Source: Thiopseudomonas sp. (GTDB lineage: Bacteria > Pseudomonadota > Gammaproteobacteria > Pseudomonadales > Pseudomonadaceae). From it: a stretch of DNA of 51,955 nucleotides. Positions 9,252 to 18,018 of the stretch are shown here, in pieces. Position 1 is the first letter of the stretch. Each line of letters opens with the position of its first letter. A program made the position numbers and the translations under genes. The stretch covers positions 1 through 51,955 of the forward strand of contig JALOAC010000020.1 in assembly GCA_023228985.1 (NCBI GenBank), in the 5' to 3' direction. The notes beneath the pieces are model-generated. The model was not told the DNA's origin. It searched no databases and saw nothing but the letters and a program-made list of their open reading frames with translations.

Positions 9252-11717
9252 ATGGTTAAGCAAAAAGCGGTAGCTACAAAAGAAATTATGAGTGATGTTG
9301 ATACGCTAGAGCGCGACTTTATGCATTACTTGCGTTATCACCTAGGGCGCGAGCTTACTTCAAAAGATGAATATCAGCTTAAAGCGCTTATTTATATAGT
9401 GCGTGACCGTTTAGTAGAGAACTGGAAAAAAACCTGGGATAGCTACCAAAGCCAGAGTCCTAAGCGTGGTTATTACTTGTCGATGGAGTTTTTGATTGGT
9501 CGCTCATTGCGCAACAACCTATTGAATCTTGGTATTGAGGGTGAAATCGGTGAGGCGCTGGAAAAGCTAGGCTTAGAGCTGGAAGAGGTTGAGCAGTTAG
9601 AGATTGATGCCGGCTTGGGTAATGGTGGTTTGGGTCGTTTGGCCGCGTGTTTTATTGACAGCTGCGCTACGCTACAGCTGCCCGTAATGGGCTATGGCTT
9701 GCGTTATGAGTACGGCATGTTTCGCCAGATTATCAAAGACGGCTTTCAGATTGAAGAGCCAGACCATTGGTTAGGCTTTGGTGCTTATCCGTGGGAGCTG
9801 AAGCGTTCTGAGTACACACGTATCGTTAAATTTGGTGGTTATTGCCGATCCTATGTCAATCCGAAAACCGGGCTGTTGATTGTGCACTGGGAAGACGCTG
9901 AAGAAGTGTTGGCGATGCCTTTTGATGTACCAATTCCAGGCTACAAAAACAAAACGGTTAACACCCTGCGCTTGTGGGATGCGTCCGCTGCCGAAGACTT
10001 TAAGCTCACTGAGTTTAACCAGGGCTCTTATTTTGAGGCTGTGGCCGCGAAAAACGAAGCAGAAAATATCACGATGGTGCTCTATCCCAACGATAGTAGC
10101 GAAAGTGGTAAAGAGCTGCGTTTGCGCCAGCAGTACTTCTTAGTCTCCGCCAGCCTGCAAGACATCGTGGCCAACTGGGATCGCCATAACGACAGCTTCG
10201 ATAACTTTGCCGCGAGTAACGTCTTCCAGCTGAATGACACCCACCCAAGCTTAGCCGTAGCTGAGCTAATGCGCATTTTAGTCGATGAGAAGCGCCTAAG
10301 CTGGGATGAAGCGTGGGCTATTGTTACCACAACGATGGCCTATACCAACCATACATTACTGCCTGAAGCGCTAGAAACATGGCCAGCAGCGCTGATGAAT
10401 CGCTTGCTACCGCGCCCGATGCAAATTATTGAAGAAATCAACCGTCGTTTCCTTGCTCAGGTTGCCATGAAATGGCCAGGTGATATCGATCGCCAGCGTC
10501 GCATGTCTATTCTTGGCGGGCAAGGCGAAGTACGTATGGCATACCTCGCTATTGCCGGTAGCTTCTCGGTTAATGGTGTTGCTGCACTGCACTCACAGCT
10601 GTTGAAAGAAGGCTTGTTTAATGATTTTTATCAGCTATGGCCGCATAAGTTTAATAACAAAACCAATGGCGTAACTCAGCGTCGTTGGATGGCTGCAGCT
10701 AACCCAGGTTTGCGTCAATTGTTAGATAAAACCATAGGTGAGTCGTGGGTCACTGATCTTAGCCAGCTGAGCAAGTTAGAGAAACAGCTGACTAATAAAG
10801 CTTTCCGCAAGAAGTGGGACGATATTAAGCTGCAAAACAAACAGCGTTTGGCTGAGTTGATTAAGCGGGAGGTTAATATCAAGGTTGATCCCAACTCAAT
10901 GTTTGACGTGCAGGTTAAACGTATTCATGAGTACAAACGTCAGCTATTGAACGCACTGCATATCATCCATTTGTATAACCGTATTAAACGTGGCGATACT
11001 GATAACTGGACCAACCGCGTAATGATTTTTGGTGGTAAAGCAGCGCCCGGTTATGACATGGCTAAGCTAGTTATCAAGCTTATCAATAACATCGCCAAAG
11101 TAGTGAATAATGATCCGGATGTGGGTGATAAGCTCAAAGTGGTCTTTATCCCTAACTACAGTGTGTCGAGCATGGAAGTGATTGCACCGGGGACCGACTT
11201 ATCAGAGCAGATTTCTACTGCGGGTAAAGAAGCGTCGGGCACGGGCAACATGAAGTTCATGATGAACGGCGCGATGACCATAGGTACGCTGGACGGAGCT
11301 AACGTGGAAATTCGTGAAGCCGTGGGTGAAGAAAACTTCTTCCTCTTTGGCCTCACTGCAGAGCAGGCTTTAGCCAAGGCTGGTCGTTATAACCCACAAG
11401 AGTTTATTGATTCAGATGCTGATCTACAGGCGGTGATAAGACTGCTAGAAGTAGGCCACTTTAGTCAGCATGAGCATGGTATTTTTAACGATATTATTAA
11501 CTCGTTGAAAGCATCAGGCGATCAGTGGATGGTGTTAGCGGACTTCCGTAGCTACCTTGATGCGCAAACTGTGGCGGCACAGGCCTATCAGGATAAAGAG
11601 TACTGGACGACATTAAGTATTCTTAATACGGCACGCAGCGGTGTGTTCTCCACGGATAGAACCATGGAGCAATACAACGATGAAATCTGGAATCTGCCCA
11701 AGATTGCAGTCAAGTAG
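9252..11717 (+). CDS. glgP: Glycogen/alpha-glucan phosphorylase
   Basis: Releases glucose-1-phosphate from the non-reducing ends of glycogen with phosphate, using pyridoxal phosphate. The 821 residues are standard. The cofactor lysine is Lys668 in GTGNMKFMMNG, and the GAGLGNGGLGRLAACF-type active-site loop is present near residue 120. The ATG follows the glgA stop without a gap, and the AAAGGA ribosome site lies inside the end of glgA, so the two are translationally linked. A hairpin follows 12 bases after the stop. Confidence 0.96.
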   Translation: MVKQKAVATKEIMSDVDTLERDFMHYLRYHLGRELTSKDEYQLKALIYIVRDRLVENWKKTWDSYQSQSPKRGYYLSMEFLIGRSLRNNLLNLGIEGEIGEALEKLGLELEEVEQLEIDAGLGNGGLGRLAACFIDSCATLQLPVMGYGLRYEYGMFRQIIKDGFQIEEPDHWLGFGAYPWELKRSEYTRIVKFGGYCRSYVNPKTGLLIVHWEDAEEVLAMPFDVPIPGYKNKTVNTLRLWDASAAEDFKLTEFNQGSYFEAVAAKNEAENITMVLYPNDSSESGKELRLRQQYFLVSASLQDIVANWDRHNDSFDNFAASNVFQLNDTHPSLAVAELMRILVDEKRLSWDEAWAIVTTTMAYTNHTLLPEALETWPAALMNRLLPRPMQIIEEINRRFLAQVAMKWPGDIDRQRRMSILGGQGEVRMAYLAIAGSFSVNGVAALHSQLLKEGLFNDFYQLWPHKFNNKTNGVTQRRWMAAANPGLRQLLDKTIGESWVTDLSQLSKLEKQLTNKAFRKKWDDIKLQNKQRLAELIKREVNIKVDPNSMFDVQVKRIHEYKRQLLNALHIIHLYNRIKRGDTDNWTNRVMIFGGKAAPGYDMAKLVIKLINNIAKVVNNDPDVGDKLKVVFIPNYSVSSMEVIAPGTDLSEQISTAGKEASGTGNMKFMMNGAMTIGTLDGANVEIREAVGEENFFLFGLTAEQALAKAGRYNPQEFIDSDADLQAVIRLLEVGHFSQHEHGIFNDIINSLKASGDQWMVLADFRSYLDAQTVAAQAYQDKEYWTTLSILNTARSGVFSTDRTMEQYNDEIWNLPKIAVK

Positions 11718-11728
11718 TTACTGGGTAA

Positions 11729-11754
11729 GGGTGCGAGCGCTAGGCTCGCATCCC
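11729..11754 (+). terminator. Hairpin after glgP
   Basis: GGGTGCGAGC at 11729-11738 pairs with GCTCGCATCCC at 11744-11754 with one bulged base and a five-base loop. The tail that follows (TTCTGATATTTT) is only moderately T-rich. It may act as a partial terminator that sets pgm apart from the glg operon, or as an mRNA-stabilising 3' end. Confidence 0.45.
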
Positions 11755-11782
11755 TTCTGATATTTTCTAGAGTTTTATCACT

Positions 11783-13348
11783 ATGCTGAATGCCTATTTA
11801 AATCTAAGTATCGATTTTTCTGACAAAAGCAAACAGGTGTCGTTTGGCACCTCAGGCCATCGTGGTTCAGCGTTGTCCGGCACATTTAACGAACAACATT
11901 TGCTGGCTATCGCTCAAGCAGTTGCCGATTACCGGCACCAGCAGGGCATTAATGGCCCATTGTTTTTAGGTCTAGATACCCACGCATTATCACGTCCTGC
12001 TTGGCAAACCGTGGTATCAGTGCTGGTAGCCAATCAGGTCGATGTGCGCGTAGCCAAAGACAACCTGGTTACGGCAACGCCCTTGATTAGTCGCGCTATT
12101 TTAGCCTACAACGCCACACAACCCGCTGCTCAGGCCGATGGCTTGATCATTACGCCGTCGCATAATCCCCCTGAAGATGGTGGGATTAAATACAACCCAG
12201 CCAATGGTGGGCCCGCAGATACAGAGGTGACGGACTGGATACAGCAGCGTGCCAATGACTATTTGTTGCAGGGTTGTACCAAGGTACGTCAACTGGAGTT
12301 TGCGGCAGCGTTAGCGCAGGTTACTGAGTATGACTATGTGGGTGAGTATGTGGCCGAGCTGGCTAAGGTTGTTGATATGACTGCTATCCGCCGCGCTAAA
12401 CTAAGAATTGGCGCTGACCCTATGGGTGGCAGTGCCTTGCCCGTCTGGCAAGTGCTGGCGCAGGATGAGAGTCTGGGTATTAGCGTTACTAACCCCATCA
12501 TTGATGACAGTTTCTCTTTTATGCCGCCCGATCATGATGGTCGAATTCGCATGGACTGCTCCAGTACAGCAGCCATGGCCAATTTATTAGACATTCGCCA
12601 CGATTATGACTTGGGCTTTGGCAATGACCCAGATGCTGATCGTCATGGCATTGTTGATATAGCCGGCCTGATGAATCCCAATCACTTTCTATGTGTTTGC
12701 GTGGATTACTTACTAACCCACAGAGCGGCATGGAGTGAAGAGCTTAAGGTAGGTAAAACCTTGGTGACTAGCTCCATGATGGATCGTGTCGTGGCCAGTC
12801 ACGGGCGCACACTCTATGAAGTGCCGGTCGGTTTTAAATGGTTTGTTGAGGGTTTACATGAAGGCTGGCTGGCCTTTGGTGGTGAAGAAAGTGCCGGGGC
12901 CAGCTTGCTCACATTTGACGCAAAGCCTTGGTCAACTGACAAAGACGGCATTGTGCTGTGTTTATTGGCAGCGGAAATTACTGCGGTGACAGGCTTACTG
13001 CCCTCTGAATACTATGCGTTGCTGGAGAAAAAACATGGTGCGCCGGTCTATCAGCGTATTGATGCCCCAGCTACAGCCGAGCAGAAAGCGGCCTTTAAAC
13101 AGCTCACCTCAGAGTCAATTCAGCAAACTGAGTTGGCAGGCGAGAAAATCATCAGTGTGCTGACGCAGGCGCCAGGTAATCAGGCTTCTATTGGTGGCAT
13201 TAAAGTGGTGACGCAAAACGGCTGGTTCGCGGCAAGACCTAGCGGTACTGAAGCGTTGTATAAGATTTACGCTGAAAGTTTTATTAGCCAAGCCCATTTG
13301 CAGCGTTTAATAGATGAAGCTAAGCAGCTTCTGTCGTCGGTACTTTAA
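11783..13348 (+). CDS. pgm: Phosphoglucomutase (alpha-D-glucose specific)
   Basis: Interconverts glucose-1-phosphate and glucose-6-phosphate, linking phosphorylase and GlgC to central metabolism. The phosphoserine loop ITPSHNPPEDGG puts the active serine at Ser126. The metal loop NDPDADRHG and the sugar-binding GGEESAGAS and ARPSGTE motifs are intact. Resemblance to E. coli Pgm runs along the whole length. The 521 residues are slightly shorter than the usual 546 because the N-terminal leader before FGTSGHRGS is brief. An in-frame TAG at 11768 rules out a longer start. The ribosome site is weak. Confidence 0.94.
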   Translation: MLNAYLNLSIDFSDKSKQVSFGTSGHRGSALSGTFNEQHLLAIAQAVADYRHQQGINGPLFLGLDTHALSRPAWQTVVSVLVANQVDVRVAKDNLVTATPLISRAILAYNATQPAAQADGLIITPSHNPPEDGGIKYNPANGGPADTEVTDWIQQRANDYLLQGCTKVRQLEFAAALAQVTEYDYVGEYVAELAKVVDMTAIRRAKLRIGADPMGGSALPVWQVLAQDESLGISVTNPIIDDSFSFMPPDHDGRIRMDCSSTAAMANLLDIRHDYDLGFGNDPDADRHGIVDIAGLMNPNHFLCVCVDYLLTHRAAWSEELKVGKTLVTSSMMDRVVASHGRTLYEVPVGFKWFVEGLHEGWLAFGGEESAGASLLTFDAKPWSTDKDGIVLCLLAAEITAVTGLLPSEYYALLEKKHGAPVYQRIDAPATAEQKAAFKQLTSESIQQTELAGEKIISVLTQAPGNQASIGGIKVVTQNGWFAARPSGTEALYKIYAESFISQAHLQRLIDEAKQLLSSVL

Positions 13349-13372
13349 TGGGCTAACGCGCCGTAAAAGTGG

Positions 13373-13408
13373 CTCTCTGCAGATGCGACTAGTGGTTTAT
13401 GCAGGGAG
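13373..13408. terminator. Hairpin between the convergent pgm and ptsO genes
   Basis: CTCTCTGCA at 13373-13381 pairs with TGCAGGGAG at 13400-13408 (one G-U pair, 18-base loop). It sits in the 67-base gap between two convergent genes, with TACTTACTT on the rightward side and TTTT on the leftward side. A bidirectional terminator is likely, but the U tracts are poor. Confidence 0.4.
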
Positions 13409-13415
13409 TACTTAC

Positions 13416-13694
13416 TTAAGCATCTTCAGCAAATTTGGCGTCAATGAGCTCCACTAACTGGGCCAGCGCAGGTTCGGCTTGCTCACCTTCGGCGCAGAGG
13501 TACAGCTGAGTGCCAGGGCTGGCGGCAAGCATCATCACTTCAAGAATATTTTTGGCGTTTCTAAGTTGCTCAGTGGTATGACCAATACTGACCTGACAGG
13601 GGAATTGATTCGCTAGCGTAGCCAGTTTGGCTGAGGCGCGGGCATGCAGTCCGCGTTTGTTGCTGATGGTGACAACGCAGCTGTGCTTGCTCAT
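13416..13694 (-). CDS. ptsO: Nitrogen-PTS phosphocarrier NPr (HPr family)
   Basis: Carries phosphate from EI-Ntr to EIIA-Ntr in the regulatory nitrogen phosphotransferase chain. The 92 residues contain the phosphorylation site His17 in RGLHARAS. The site equivalent to the regulatory serine of HPr is asparagine in AKNILEVMM, as expected for NPr rather than sugar-PTS HPr. It overlaps the end of rapZ by four bases, and ptsN lies just before rapZ, so EIIA-Ntr and NPr are made from one transcript. This is the usual order in pseudomonads. Confidence 0.92.
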   Translation of the reverse strand: MSKHSCVVTISNKRGLHARASAKLATLANQFPCQVSIGHTTEQLRNAKNILEVMMLAASPGTQLYLCAEGEQAEPALAQLVELIDAKFAEDA

Positions 13695-14563
13695 TGGCTA
13701 TCGAGTCGCACAACATCGCGGTGGCGAATTTGTACGTTTTTCAGGTTTTTGCGCAAAGCGGCACCTAGGCGTTCGGTCATATACACAGAGCGGTGTTGCC
13801 CACCGGTACAGCCAATACCCACGGTCACATACGCGCGATTACTGGCGGCAAAACGTGGCAGCCACTTATTGAGATAAGTGTAGAGGTCTTGATACATTTC
13901 CTCTGCCTCAGACTGCTCGCTAAGATAGTCAATCACCGGCTGATCCAGTCCGCTATAGCCTCTTAGCTCAGGAATCCAGTAGGGGTTGGCGAGGCAGCGC
14001 ATATCAAAAATTACATCAGCATCGACCGGTACGCCGCGCTTGAAACCAAAGGACTCAATTAAAAACGCTGTGCCTGGCTCGGGTTTGTCGAGTAAGCGCA
14101 GTTTAATAATGTCGCGTAGCTGGTACAGGTTTAAGTGCGTGGTATCGATACAGAGATCGGCCAAGTCAATGATGGGCTCCAGCAGCCTTTTTTCATCGGC
14201 AATGGCTTCTGGTAGTGAGCGCGTATCATTGGTCAGTGGGTGGCGTCTGCGGGTTTCAGAGAAGCGTTTAAGTAGGGTTTCGTCGTTGGCGTCTAAGAAT
14301 AATAAATCACACTGAATGTGGCGTGCTCTTAGATCAGCGAGCAGTTCCGGAAAGCGCTCAAGCTGATAAGGCTGGTTGCGGGCATCAATAGATACGGCGA
14401 TCTGCGGATACAGCATGTCAGGATTGAGTAAAGTGCGCTCAACCAGTTCAGGCAACAAAGTGGCCGGCAGGTTATCAATGCAATAAAAGTCGTTATCTTC
14501 TAAAACGTCTAAAGCGGTACTTTTGCCAGAACCTGAGCGACCGCTAACAATGACCAAGCGCAT
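13691..14563 (-). CDS. rapZ: RNase adapter protein / nucleotide-binding protein RapZ
   Basis: The 290-residue RapZ (YvcJ) family protein has an N-terminal Walker A loop GRSGSGKST at residues 8-16 and a conserved C-terminal domain with GCTGGQHRS. In E. coli it binds glucosamine-6-phosphate and guides RNase E to the GlmZ small RNA, tuning amino-sugar supply for the cell envelope. In Pseudomonadales the RNA partner is less clear, so that role is by family only. It sits between ptsN (2 bases away) and ptsO (4-base overlap). Confidence 0.93.
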   Translation of the reverse strand: MRLVIVSGRSGSGKSTALDVLEDNDFYCIDNLPATLLPELVERTLLNPDMLYPQIAVSIDARNQPYQLERFPELLADLRARHIQCDLLFLDANDETLLKRFSETRRRHPLTNDTRSLPEAIADEKRLLEPIIDLADLCIDTTHLNLYQLRDIIKLRLLDKPEPGTAFLIESFGFKRGVPVDADVIFDMRCLANPYWIPELRGYSGLDQPVIDYLSEQSEAEEMYQDLYTYLNKWLPRFAASNRAYVTVGIGCTGGQHRSVYMTERLGAALRKNLKNVQIRHRDVVRLDSQ

Positions 14564-14565
14564 GC

Positions 14566-15039
14566 TTATTTAACCCCTGCTTCTGTTTGAGCTGTTAAAA
14601 AAGCTTGATAAAGAGCTTGATCATTAGGCGCGTTACGCAGGTGTTCACGAATATCGCTGCGGTCAAAAATAGATGCTATTTGACGCAATAATTCCAAATG
14701 CTCGTCGGTTGCCGTTTCTGGTACTAATAAGACAAACAGCAGGTCTACTGGCGCACCATCGATGGCATCAAAATCTATTGGGCTTTCTAAGTGCAGTAGT
14801 GCACCGATGGGCTGGGTACAGCCGACCAAGCGGCAATGGGGGATTGCTATACCATTACCAAAGCCTGTTGAGCCTAGTCTTTCACGGGCAATGAGGCTAT
14901 CGAGTAAACTGTCCTCATCAAGCTCAGCGCAGTCACTAGCTAGCAGTTTGGCGATGTGTTCTAGGATTTTCTTTTTGCTGCCTCCAGGCACGTTCACTTG
15001 GGAACGGCCGGGAGTCAGGATTTGCTCTAATTGAATCAT
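14566..15039 (-). CDS. ptsN: EIIA-Ntr, nitrogen-PTS regulatory protein
   Basis: Phosphoryl acceptor of the nitrogen PTS that regulates potassium uptake, nitrogen and stress responses by protein contacts. The start is placed at the ATG at 15039 (MIQLEQIL), which gives 157 residues and agrees with the family. A longer open frame up to 15081 would run into the end of hpf. The phosphorylated histidine is His68 in GIAIPHCR. It lies 16 bases after hpf and 2 before rapZ, within the rpoN cluster that gives the gene its name. Confidence 0.93.
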   Translation of the reverse strand: MIQLEQILTPGRSQVNVPGGSKKKILEHIAKLLASDCAELDEDSLLDSLIARERLGSTGFGNGIAIPHCRLVGCTQPIGALLHLESPIDFDAIDGAPVDLLFVLLVPETATDEHLELLRQIASIFDRSDIREHLRNAPNDQALYQAFLTAQTEAGVK

Positions 15040-15055
15040 TGAGTATAAGCGCTCG

Positions 15056-15358
15056 CTAATTAGCACCTTTTTGGCGGTCAAGCTGTTTTTCTTTGTGCTT
15101 CAGTAGTTGACGATCCAGCTTATCAACTAAGAGGTCAATGGCTGCATACATGTCTTCATGTTCAGCGTTAGCATTGACGTCGCCGCCGGCAATTAGGATG
15201 GTGGCATCGACTTTCTGATTGATTTTTTCCACGCTCATGGTTACACGAATACTGGTGATTTTGTCAAAGTGACGCTCTAAACGTGAAAACTTGTTGTTAA
15301 CGTATTCGCGCATGGCGTCAGTGACGTCCAGTTGATGACCCGTGATGGTGATTTGCAT
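15056..15358 (-). CDS. hpf: Ribosome hibernation promoting factor, short form
   Basis: Binds the 30S subunit in stationary phase and, with RMF, promotes inactive 100S ribosome dimers. The 100-residue length is the short HPF/YfiA class without the C-terminal dimerisation domain of the long form. The start MQITITGHQLDVT and the basic C-terminal tail rich in Lys, Gln and Arg are typical. A strong AAGGAG lies 6 bases before the ATG. It follows rpoN by 77 bases. Confidence 0.93.
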   Translation of the reverse strand: MQITITGHQLDVTDAMREYVNNKFSRLERHFDKITSIRVTMSVEKINQKVDATILIAGGDVNANAEHEDMYAAIDLLVDKLDRQLLKHKEKQLDRQKGAN

Positions 15359-15435
15359 GGTGAACTCCTTAGTTTAGATACTGCGTATAGTGTACTGGAA
15401 ACAAAATAAAACGGGGTGATTTCAACGATATTACT

Positions 15436-16971
15436 TTAGAGTAATTGTTTACGATCAGTCGATGAAGGGATTCCAAGTGCTTCGCGATATTTAGCAATAG
15501 TGCGCCGTGCTACTTGAATGCCTTGTTCTTCTAAAAGTGCGGTGATTTTACTGTCGCTGAGTGGTTTTTTGGGGTTTTCTGCTGCGACAAGCTTCTCAAT
15601 AATGGCGCGAATGGCAGTGGACGAACATTCTCCGCCCTGTGCTGTACTGACGTGGCTGGAGAAAAAGTATTTAAGCTCAAAAACACCTCTTGGCGTGTGC
15701 ATGTATTTTTGTGTGGTCGCTCTTGAGATGGTCGACTCATGCATTTCGATGGCTTCGGCAATATCGGCTAACACCATGGGTCTCATTGCTTCCGGGCCGT
15801 GCTCAAAGAAATCAATTTGCCGTTCTAATATTTCTGTAGATACCTTTAGCAGGGTTTCATGACGGCTTTGTAGGCTGCGAATAAACCAGCGCGCTTCCTG
15901 TAATTGGTTGCGCATAAAGGTATTGTCAGAGCTGTTATCGGCACGGCGCACGTAGCTGGCGTAAAGTGAGTTGATGCTGAGTTTGGGTGCGATTTCAGGA
16001 TTGAGCTCTACTATCCAGCGGTTTTTGTCTTTGCGCACTATGACATCTGGAACAATATACTCGGCCTCTGAGGTTTCGATGCTCGAGCCGGGACGCGGGT
16101 CGAGCGTCTGAATCAGCTGCACAATGCTACGCAGCTCATCTTCGTTAATACGCATCGTTCGCATAATGCGTTGGTAATCTTTACTGCCGAGTAAATCCAA
16201 ATGTTTTTGGCACAGTATGATTGCCTTGGCTAACCAGGGTGTATCGGGCGGCAGGCTTTTTAGTTGTAAGAGTAAGCACTCGCCTAGATTGCGTGCACCC
16301 ACACCCGTGGGTTCAAATTCTTGTACACGCTTAAGTACTGTTTCGAGGTCATCTAGTGTGACCTCCAGCTCCTCCATAAAACCTTCGAGCAGCTCAGGTA
16401 ACGTTTCTTCTAGGTAGCCGTCGTCACCAATAGCATCAATCAGCGTGCGTGCTATGTACTCGTCTCTGGGTTCAAACTTGGCGACATTGAGCTGCCAAAA
16501 CAAGTGATCGCGCAGGCTAGTGTCGCTGGCCGTGGTTGCTGTGAAATCCCACTCTTCACTGTTAGACGCAGGTAAATTGCTGGCGCTGGATTGATATACA
16601 TCTTCCCAAGAGGTATCAATAGAAAGTTCGGCAGGAATTTGGTCGGCCCAGTCACTGGCGCTTGCGTCAGGATAATCTTCGTTAGTGTTGTCGTTGCTAT
16701 CACTGGTCGCTTGGCTGGCAGAGTTGTTTTCGTGATGGGTGTTAGTTGCTTGGTTAAGCTCAGGAGTATTGCTTGAGTCGAAGTCAGCAACGCTGCGCTG
16801 TTCGTGCTCAGCGCCTTCCTCTTCTCGTTCAAGCATGGGATTTGAGTCTAGCGCTTCTTGAATTTCAGCTTGTAAGTCCAGAGTGGACATCTGCAAAAGA
16901 CGAATGGCTTGCTGCAGCTGCGGGGTCATCGTCAGCTGCTGGCCCATTTTTAAAACCAGTGAGGCTCTCAT
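15436..16971 (-). CDS. rpoN: RNA polymerase sigma-54 factor
   Basis: The alternative sigma factor for nitrogen, motility and stress promoters with -24/-12 boxes, which needs AAA+ activators. The 511 residues show the glutamine-rich activator-interacting region I (residues 1-50, TMTPQLQQAIRLLQMS), an acidic region II (about 55-150), the core-binding domain, a helix-turn-helix and the C-terminal RpoN box ARRTIAKYRE. The only good Shine-Dalgarno (AAGGAG at 16987-16992 on the other strand) is 15 bases from the ATG, longer than usual, which may lower translation. Confidence 0.96.
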   Translation of the reverse strand: MRASLVLKMGQQLTMTPQLQQAIRLLQMSTLDLQAEIQEALDSNPMLEREEEGAEHEQRSVADFDSSNTPELNQATNTHHENNSASQATSDSNDNTNEDYPDASASDWADQIPAELSIDTSWEDVYQSSASNLPASNSEEWDFTATTASDTSLRDHLFWQLNVAKFEPRDEYIARTLIDAIGDDGYLEETLPELLEGFMEELEVTLDDLETVLKRVQEFEPTGVGARNLGECLLLQLKSLPPDTPWLAKAIILCQKHLDLLGSKDYQRIMRTMRINEDELRSIVQLIQTLDPRPGSSIETSEAEYIVPDVIVRKDKNRWIVELNPEIAPKLSINSLYASYVRRADNSSDNTFMRNQLQEARWFIRSLQSRHETLLKVSTEILERQIDFFEHGPEAMRPMVLADIAEAIEMHESTISRATTQKYMHTPRGVFELKYFFSSHVSTAQGGECSSTAIRAIIEKLVAAENPKKPLSDSKITALLEEQGIQVARRTIAKYREALGIPSSTDRKQLL

Positions 16972-17104
16972 AATGTGAACACACGTCTCCTTAGGCTCTT
17001 CGTTGGTTTTTGTTATCTATTGCAAGATATATGCCTTATTTTTGCACGTTTGCCAAGTCCTGACAGCAAAATGATTGCTAAATGATGCTAAAGAGCGCAC
17101 AGCC

Positions 17105-17923
17105 TTAGGGGGCAGGCATGTAGTCAGGTTTTAAAATACTGTTTAATTGAGCGTAAGGAATGTGTAACTCTGGGTGTCCAAATGAATAGGGGCCGATTGC
17201 ATAGGAATTATACTTGACCACTATTCCAGTGGCAGTGAGTGCAATGTTGTCATTGGTTTGAAACGGCCACATTTCTAACCAAGCGGATAGATCGATGTCG
17301 TCAGTTTCAGCTGTTTTAGTCAACCATTGTTGGTGGGCGGCAGCTAACAGTTGGTAAAACTGCTGCTCGGTATTTGGCTCCAGCATGTCTTCTAGGGCTA
17401 TTGGTGTCTGTGTGTCGTTATCCCAATTAAGAAACTCAGTAATGCTCATGCCGTGTGCAGCACCAGTAAAGTAGATGCCATTAATAAGCTCTAATACGGT
17501 GAAGCGCTCATTTTTATACTGAATTTTGGCGATAAAACTACTCCAGTCATGCGCGTCTGCGTTTTCCCAAAAAAACTGTTCATACTCGAGCAGGCTATTA
17601 AAGGCTGTATCTTGTTCGCTTTCGAAAAGATTCAACATAATTAAATCCTGTTCTATCTGTTTGGTTAGCTGAGCATCCTCGGGGAATTTCAGAATATCTA
17701 CGGTTAAATTAGGGCACTTGTTTTCATCATCACAGCCGGGCTTGGTGCGGCTCCATTTAAGCGGTTGAGCTTTTAAACCGATGTCAATAACCGGCTGGAC
17801 AGGAGTTGCGCCGGCAGAAGTGTCGGATGCAGTGCCGCATCCTGTTAAAGAAATTAATGCGAAAATGGCTAAAAAAGAACTCCAGCGCTGTAATTGTTTA
17901 CTGGCTAACAAAAAATAATTCAT
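17105..17923 (-). CDS. DUF3298 / RsiV-type lipoprotein
   Basis: A predicted lipoprotein of 272 residues. A hydrophobic stretch (about residues 15-28) ends in the lipobox LTGC, and a Ser/Thr/Ala-rich linker follows. The central motif FTGAAHGMS and the C-terminal YNSYAIGPYSFGHPE are typical of the DUF3298/DUF4163 fold, which also occurs in the lysozyme-binding anti-sigma factor RsiV. No transmembrane or cytoplasmic anti-sigma part is present, so a periplasmic binding or structural role is more likely; the function is unknown. It sits between lptB and rpoN, which in many gammaproteobacteria are adjacent, and has its own gaps of 95 and 133 bases. Confidence 0.8.
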   Translation of the reverse strand: MNYFLLASKQLQRWSSFLAIFALISLTGCGTASDTSAGATPVQPVIDIGLKAQPLKWSRTKPGCDDENKCPNLTVDILKFPEDAQLTKQIEQDLIMLNLFESEQDTAFNSLLEYEQFFWENADAHDWSSFIAKIQYKNERFTVLELINGIYFTGAAHGMSITEFLNWDNDTQTPIALEDMLEPNTEQQFYQLLAAAHQQWLTKTAETDDIDLSAWLEMWPFQTNDNIALTATGIVVKYNSYAIGPYSFGHPELHIPYAQLNSILKPDYMPAP

Positions 17924-18018
17924 AACAACCTACGATAAGTGTGTGGCGGTAAAAGCGGCTTGGTGGGTTTGGTTTTATAGGGCTAGATTGTGCCGTGCAG
18001 GCGAATGTACACTATGGG

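Noticed and set aside
17040..17065. Possible sigma-54 (-24/-12) promoter upstream of rpoN
   Set aside because: On the minus strand GG and GC elements occur, but the distance between them is too short for a sigma-54 promoter.
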